Shown: piece by piece, positions 5,164 through 8,260 of the stretch
How the letters are laid out: every line of letters begins with the position of its first letter
Position numbering within the stretch: the stretch's first letter is position 1
Source: Sinorhizobium sp.
GTDB lineage: Bacteria > Pseudomonadota > Alphaproteobacteria > Rhizobiales > Rhizobiaceae
Direction: 5' to 3'
NCBI GenBank assembly: GCA_031178305.1
Contig: JAPSJG010000153.1
Coordinates: 1 to 8,260 of the forward strand
DNA: 8,260 nucleotides
Program-made: the position numbers and the translations under genes
Notes under the pieces: model-generated
What the model was told of the DNA's origin: nothing
The model's database searches: none
What the model saw: only the letters and a program-made list of their open reading frames with translations

Positions 5164-5592
5164 ATGAACCACGACTCATACCCGGACCATTACCTCGCCG
5201 AGATCCTGCGCGATACGAAGTCCATCGCCCTCGTCGGGGCCTCGCCAAAGCCGGAAAGGCCGAGCCATCGCGTGATGGCTTTCCTGCTGCGCAAGGGGTA
5301 CCGCGTCATACCGGTCAACCCCGGCCAGGGGGGCCGGACGATTCTCGAGCAGCCGGTGGTGGCAAGGCTCGGCGATATTGCCGAGCCGATCGACATGGTA
5401 GACGTCTTCCGCGCTCCCGCCGCTTTGCCGGGGCTCGTCGACGAAATCCTGGCGCTGCCTCGCTTACCGAAGGTGATCTGGGGGCAATTATCGGTTCGTG
5501 ACGACAGTGCAGCCGCCAGGGCTGAGGCTGCGGGCATCAGGGTCGTCATGGATCGTTGCCCCGCGATCGAATATCCGCGCCTGATCGGCTGA
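5164..5592 (+). CDS. CoA-binding domain protein (YccU-like)
   Basis: A 142-aa cytosolic protein that is a single Rossmann-type CoA-binding domain, the length normal for this family. Visible landmarks: SIALVGASPKPERPSHRV (20-37) with the nucleotide-binding GAS loop, GYRVIPVNPG (45-54), DMVDVFR (77-83), WGQLSVRDDSAAARAEAAG (106-124) and the highly conserved MDRCPAIEYPRL (129-140). Family members resemble the CoA-binding part of succinyl-CoA synthetase, but no reaction is established for the stand-alone form. The ATG at 5164 has no strong Shine-Dalgarno sequence (only CGGA about 8 nt upstream), and a large palindromic repeat ends 16 nt before it, suggesting weak or structure-dependent initiation. 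metY begins 19 nt after the stop, so the two genes probably form an operon and may share a role in sulfur amino acid metabolism (inference). Confidence 0.88.
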   Translation: MNHDSYPDHYLAEILRDTKSIALVGASPKPERPSHRVMAFLLRKGYRVIPVNPGQGGRTILEQPVVARLGDIAEPIDMVDVFRAPAALPGLVDEILALPRLPKVIWGQLSVRDDSAAARAEAAGIRVVMDRCPAIEYPRLIG

Positions 5593-5611
5593 TCGACGGA
5601 AGGGGGAAATC

Positions 5612-6895
5612 ATGATGAAAGCCGGACCCGGCTTCAGCACGCTCGCCGTCCACGCGGGAGCCCAGCCCGACCCGACAACCGGTGCGCGGGCGACGCCGAT
5701 CTATCAGACGACGAGCTTCGTCTTCAACGATGCGGACCACGCCGCGGCGCTCTTCGGCCTCCAGCAATTCGGCAATATCTACACCCGCATCATGAACCCG
5801 ACGCAGGCGGTGCTGGAGGAGCGGCTTGCCGCACTTGAAGGCGGTACCGCCGCGCTCGCCGTGGCTTCGGGCCACGCCGCTCAGCTTCTCGTCTTCCATA
5901 CGATCATGAGCCCGGGCGACAATTTCGTCGCGGCAAGGCAGCTTTACGGCGGCTCCGTCAACCAGTTCGGCCATGCCTTCAAGTCCTTCGACTGGCAGGT
6001 TCGCTGGGCAGAGTCCGCCGAACCCGACAGTTTCGAGCGGCAGATCGACGAACGGACGAAGGCGATCTTCGTTGAAAGCCTCGCCAATCCGGGCGGCATC
6101 TTCGTCGATATAGCGGCTCTCGCCGAGGTCGCGCGCCGGCACGGACTGCCGCTCATCGTCGACAATACGATGGCGACACCCTACCTTGTGCGGCCGCTGG
6201 AGCATGGTGCCGATGTCGTCGTCCACTCGCTGACCAAATTCATCGGCGGCCATGGCAATTCCATGGGCGGCATCCTCGTCGACGGCGGTACCTTCGATTG
6301 GTCGAAGTCCGGTAACTATCCGCTTCTGTCCGAGCCGCGCCCAGAATATGGCGGCATCGTTCTGCACCAGGCCTTCGGCAATTTTGCCTTCGCGATCGCG
6401 GCGCGCGTGCTGGGCCTGCGGGATTTCGGGCCGGCCATCTCGCCCTTCAACGCCTTCATGATCCAGACGGGGGTCGAGACGCTGCCGCTTCGCATGCAGC
6501 GTCACTGTGACAATGCGCTTGCGGTCGCGAAATGGCTCAATGCGCATGAGAAGGTCGCCTGGGTCCGCTATGCCGGACTCGAGGAGGATCCCAACCATAT
6601 GCTGCAGAAGCGCTATTCGCCGAACGGGGCGGGTGCTGTCTTCACCTTCGGGCTCAAGGACGGCTACGAGGCGGGCAAGCGCTTCGTCGAAGCGCTCGAG
6701 ATGTTCTCGCATCTCGCCAATATCGGCGACACGCGCTCGCTCGTCATCCACCCGGCCTCGACCACCCATAGGCAGCTGACGCCGGAGCAACAGGTCGCAG
6801 CTGGTGCGGGGCCGGATGTGGTTCGCCTATCGATCGGCATCGAGGACGTGGCCGACATCATTGCTGACCTTGAGCAGGCGCTGGCGAAGGCCTGA
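5612..6895 (+). CDS. metY: O-acetylhomoserine sulfhydrylase (PLP-dependent, Cys/Met metabolism family)
   Basis: The enzyme converts O-acetylhomoserine and sulfide to homocysteine and acetate in direct-sulfhydrylation methionine synthesis, in the cytosol with pyridoxal phosphate. The 427-aa length is that of the O-acetylhomoserine group (gamma-synthases of the MetB type are nearer 390-400 aa). Landmarks: HAGAQPDPTTGARATPIYQTTSF (14-36), YTRIMNPTQ (57-65) with the phosphate-binding Tyr/Arg, ALEGG (74-78), the cofactor Asp in VDNT (D184) and the Schiff-base lysine in SLTKFIGGHG (K209). The C-terminal block SLVIHPASTTHRQL and the SIGIED motif are complete. The start is ATG at 5612 or the adjacent ATG at 5615; AAGGGGG lies just upstream. 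It follows the CoA-binding protein gene by 19 nt. metZ (O-succinylhomoserine sulfhydrylase) is the nearest alternative name, and substrate choice cannot be settled by eye. Confidence 0.88.
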   Translation: MMKAGPGFSTLAVHAGAQPDPTTGARATPIYQTTSFVFNDADHAAALFGLQQFGNIYTRIMNPTQAVLEERLAALEGGTAALAVASGHAAQLLVFHTIMSPGDNFVAARQLYGGSVNQFGHAFKSFDWQVRWAESAEPDSFERQIDERTKAIFVESLANPGGIFVDIAALAEVARRHGLPLIVDNTMATPYLVRPLEHGADVVVHSLTKFIGGHGNSMGGILVDGGTFDWSKSGNYPLLSEPRPEYGGIVLHQAFGNFAFAIAARVLGLRDFGPAISPFNAFMIQTGVETLPLRMQRHCDNALAVAKWLNAHEKVAWVRYAGLEEDPNHMLQKRYSPNGAGAVFTFGLKDGYEAGKRFVEALEMFSHLANIGDTRSLVIHPASTTHRQLTPEQQVAAGAGPDVVRLSIGIEDVADIIADLEQALAKA

Positions 6896-6911
6896 TGTGG
6901 TTCATCAGGGC
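6889..6911 (+). terminator. Hairpin at the metY stop codon (weak terminator candidate)
   Basis: CCTGATG (6891-6897) pairs with CATCAGG (6903-6909) around TGGTT, with extra GG/CC pairs possible across a bulged G. The metY TGA stop is inside the stem. No T-tract follows directly (the nearest T-rich stretch is about 20 nt on), so intrinsic termination would be poor; it may be a 3' end structure. Confidence 0.25.
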
Positions 6912-6949
6912 CTGCAAATCACAGGATTTCGATTTTACGCCGATCGGTT

Positions 6950-6980
6950 CCCGCACTACGCTTTGCCTACGCAATGCGGG
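6950..6980 (+). promoter_or_regulatory. Possible hairpin covering the ribosome binding site of the 6990 gene
   Basis: CCCGCA (6950-6955) can pair with TGCGGG (6975-6980), whose last Gs are part of the GGGAG Shine-Dalgarno sequence 7 nt before the ATG at 6990. A small TTGC/GCAA stem fits inside. If formed in the mRNA it would mask the ribosome binding site. This is a short stem with an 18-nt loop, so it may be chance. Confidence 0.2.
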
Positions 6981-6989
6981 AGAAACTCT

Positions 6990-7616
6990 ATGGAACGTAC
7001 ACTTGCATTCCTCGCGGCCGCTTTGGCCTGTTCGCCCTTGCCGGTCCTGGCCCAGGACACCTCCATGAGCTTCTTCGTCACTAGCTCAAATCCGGGCAAG
7101 GGCGGCGATCTCGGAGGGCTCGCCGGTGCCGATGCTTACTGCAATTCTTTGGCGACGGCGATTGGTTCGACGGGCAAGACCTGGAGAGCTTATCTTTCCA
7201 CCGATGTCGAGAACGCCAGGGATCGCATCGGGACAGGTCCCTGGTACAATGCCAAGGGCGAGAAGATCGCTGACGATGTCGCCTCGCTTCATAGCGAAGG
7301 CAACAACCTGACCAAGCAGACGGCTCTCAACGAAAAAGGTGAAGTCATTCCCGGTCGCGGGGATACTCCGAACCGCCACGACATCCTGACCGGTTCCACA
7401 GCAGATGGAACCGCCGCACCGGAAACGTGCGGCAATTGGACGATGGGTGGTGCGGAGGGCGCTGCTATCGTCGGCCACAGCGACCGCACCGGCCTGGACG
7501 ATTCCGCCGCAGCGAAATCCTGGAATTCGTCCCATTCGACCCGAGGCGGCTGCTCGAACGAGGCATTCAGGAGCACCGGCGGAGACGGTCTCTTCTACTG
7601 CTTCGCAATTGATTGA
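6990..7616 (+). CDS. Secreted lectin-fold-like protein of unknown function
   Basis: A 208-aa protein. The ATG at 6990 has GGGAG 7 nt upstream; a longer in-frame reading from 6804 overlaps metY and lacks support. Residues 1-22 form a signal peptide (Arg3, hydrophobic TLAFLAAALA, VLA before QD), so the product is exported. A lipoprotein reading at C14 is possible, but ALAC is not a good lipobox. The mature part resembles DUF1554/endostatin-type C-type-lectin-fold proteins: GADAYCNSLATAIGSTGKTWRAYLST (46-71), then RIGTGPWYNAKG, NRHDILTGS, TCGNWT, SWNSSH and a terminal GGDGLFYCFA. Exactly four cysteines remain (C51, C147, C188, C204), enough for two disulfides as in that fold. Ligand and role are unknown; such proteins are periplasmic or surface proteins in other bacteria. 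It is the only clearly exported soluble protein in the window and seems to be a single-gene unit. Confidence 0.75.
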   Translation: MERTLAFLAAALACSPLPVLAQDTSMSFFVTSSNPGKGGDLGGLAGADAYCNSLATAIGSTGKTWRAYLSTDVENARDRIGTGPWYNAKGEKIADDVASLHSEGNNLTKQTALNEKGEVIPGRGDTPNRHDILTGSTADGTAAPETCGNWTMGGAEGAAIVGHSDRTGLDDSAAAKSWNSSHSTRGGCSNEAFRSTGGDGLFYCFAID

Positions 7617-7832
7617 TAACGGTCTGGTTGGCACCGAGCCAGGACCCAGCGGTCGACGCATGCGAAGAAGTCGCGACGTCGGATCAAGGTATGCGCCAAA
7701 ATCGCAAAACCCGTAGAAAGAGGTCGTCGAAAACATTCCCTCGCAAAATCAATTGGAAAGTTGTCAGAGGTACGCGATGAATTACATCTGAAGCGGCCGA
7801 CGGAAGGGTAGGCCGTAGCAAAGAGGTGCCTC
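7617..7832. other. Intergenic region before the cupin gene
   Basis: 216 bp without a gene I can support. A GGTCTGG...CCAGGACC-type imperfect hairpin near 7620-7647 follows the lectin-like gene but has no T-tract. TTGTCA at 7761-7766 with TACATC at 7783-7788 (16-nt spacer) is a weak promoter candidate for the cupin gene. Confidence 0.3.
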
Positions 7833-8177
7833 ATGAGCCACATGCTGAAATTCGATCTGAGCTTGGCAGAAGCCGAAATCGGCGCGCCTGCGCCCGACCG
7901 GCTGATTGCCGGCAACCCCGAGTTCCGCACCTGGAATTTCGAAGAGGCCCCCGGCGGACTCTATGCCGGCATCTGGGAGGCGACGCCTGGAAAGTGGCTG
8001 GTCGCCTATGAGGAGTGGGAATACTTCCACATTCTCTCCGGCCACTCCATCGTGACCGAGGACGGAGGCGAGTCCGTCCAGGTGAGGGCCGGTGACAGCA
8101 TGGTGCTGCGGCCGGGATTCCGGGGAACGTGGGAGGTTGTCGAAACGACCCGCAAGGACTACGTGATCCGGCTATAG
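7833..8177 (+). CDS. Small cupin protein (DUF861/EutQ-like)
   Basis: A 114-aa single-domain cupin. The ATG at 7833 has AGAGG 6 nt upstream; the second Met (residue 4) has no better signal. The family pattern is clear: GIWEATPGKW (46-55), EEWEYFHILSG (60-70), TEDGGE (75-80), RAGDSMVLRPGFRGTWEVVE (85-104) and a terminal RKDYVIRL. In classical cupin motif 1 the HxH pair is here Y59-x-E61, with only E63 retained, and the motif 2 histidine is also missing, so a normal three-His metal site cannot form. Such DUF861 proteins are often annotated as ureidoglycine aminohydrolase-like or cupin hypothetical proteins; substrate and reaction are unknown. No pathway neighbour helps. A minus-strand gene may end 26 nt downstream, convergent with it. 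Confidence 0.8.
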   Translation: MSHMLKFDLSLAEAEIGAPAPDRLIAGNPEFRTWNFEEAPGGLYAGIWEATPGKWLVAYEEWEYFHILSGHSIVTEDGGESVQVRAGDSMVLRPGFRGTWEVVETTRKDYVIRL

Positions 8178-8203
8178 GGGGCGGTGTAAGCCGTGGCTGG
8201 TGT

Positions 8204-8260
8204 CTACCCGCCGCTCGCCGTGTTGCCGCTGACGTCGTTGCTCGGATCGTCGTTGCGGAT
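8204..8260 (-). CDS. Possible C-terminal end of an unidentified minus-strand gene
   Basis: Reading inward from the right edge on the minus strand gives 18 open codons, IRNDDPSNDVSGNTASGG, then TAG at 8204-8206. The hydrophilic, Gly/Ser/Asn-rich composition would suit a protein tail, and the position would make it convergent with the cupin gene. Eighteen codons are too few to identify a family or exclude chance. Confidence 0.3.
   Translation of the reverse strand: MRNDDPSNDVSGNTASGG

Noticed and set aside
5546..6790. Long minus-strand open reading (414 codons) opposite metY
   Set aside because: metY on the plus strand has all PLP-enzyme motifs, and the antisense product shows no recognisable domain.

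Overview
The window looks like a chromosomal segment of an alphaproteobacterium of the Rhizobiaceae, most likely Sinorhizobium/Ensifer. The evidence is high GC coding sequence, rhizobial-type r-protein lengths (L13 of 154 aa, S9 of 155 aa), a type 2 argC next to speB and rpsI-rplM, a two-palindrome intergenic element that I recall as RIME-like in Sinorhizobium, and two copies of another palindromic intergenic element. This assignment rests on memory of family sequences, not on a search.

Layout. Left third, all on the minus strand: rplM (L13) and rpsI (S9) form a tightly coupled operon with a clear sigma-70 promoter, a structured leader of about 100 nt and a strong intrinsic terminator. Beyond the terminator follow speB (agmatinase) and the 5' part of argC (arginine biosynthesis). 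argC is cut at the window edge by a perfect fold-back palindrome (1-48), which looks like a strand-switch junction or contig-end artefact. Middle: an intergenic region of about 390 bp (2713-3103) with an operator-like palindrome and a RIME-like repeat, then a plus-strand crotonase-family gene resembling ECHDC3, then a convergent minus-strand EamA/DMT transporter gene. Two direct copies of a ~100 bp palindromic repeat bracket the transporter gene. Right part, plus strand: a small CoA-binding protein gene and a metY/metZ-type O-acetylhomoserine sulfhydrylase gene 19 nt apart (probable operon), then a secreted lectin-fold-like protein of unknown function, a DUF861-type cupin, and possibly the last 18 codons of an unidentified minus-strand gene at the right edge.

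How the genes work together. Most of the window is core metabolism and translation: ribosome assembly (rplM, rpsI), arginine synthesis and polyamine metabolism (argC, speB), and methionine/sulfur metabolism (CoA-binding protein with metY). The crotonase, transporter, lectin-like protein and cupin are single genes with no obvious shared pathway. I found no phage, CRISPR, toxin-antitoxin or defence system and no transposase. The most noteworthy signals are the left-edge fold-back, the palindromic repeats and operator-like palindromes, the r-protein leader, and the crotonase that lacks both canonical catalytic glutamates.
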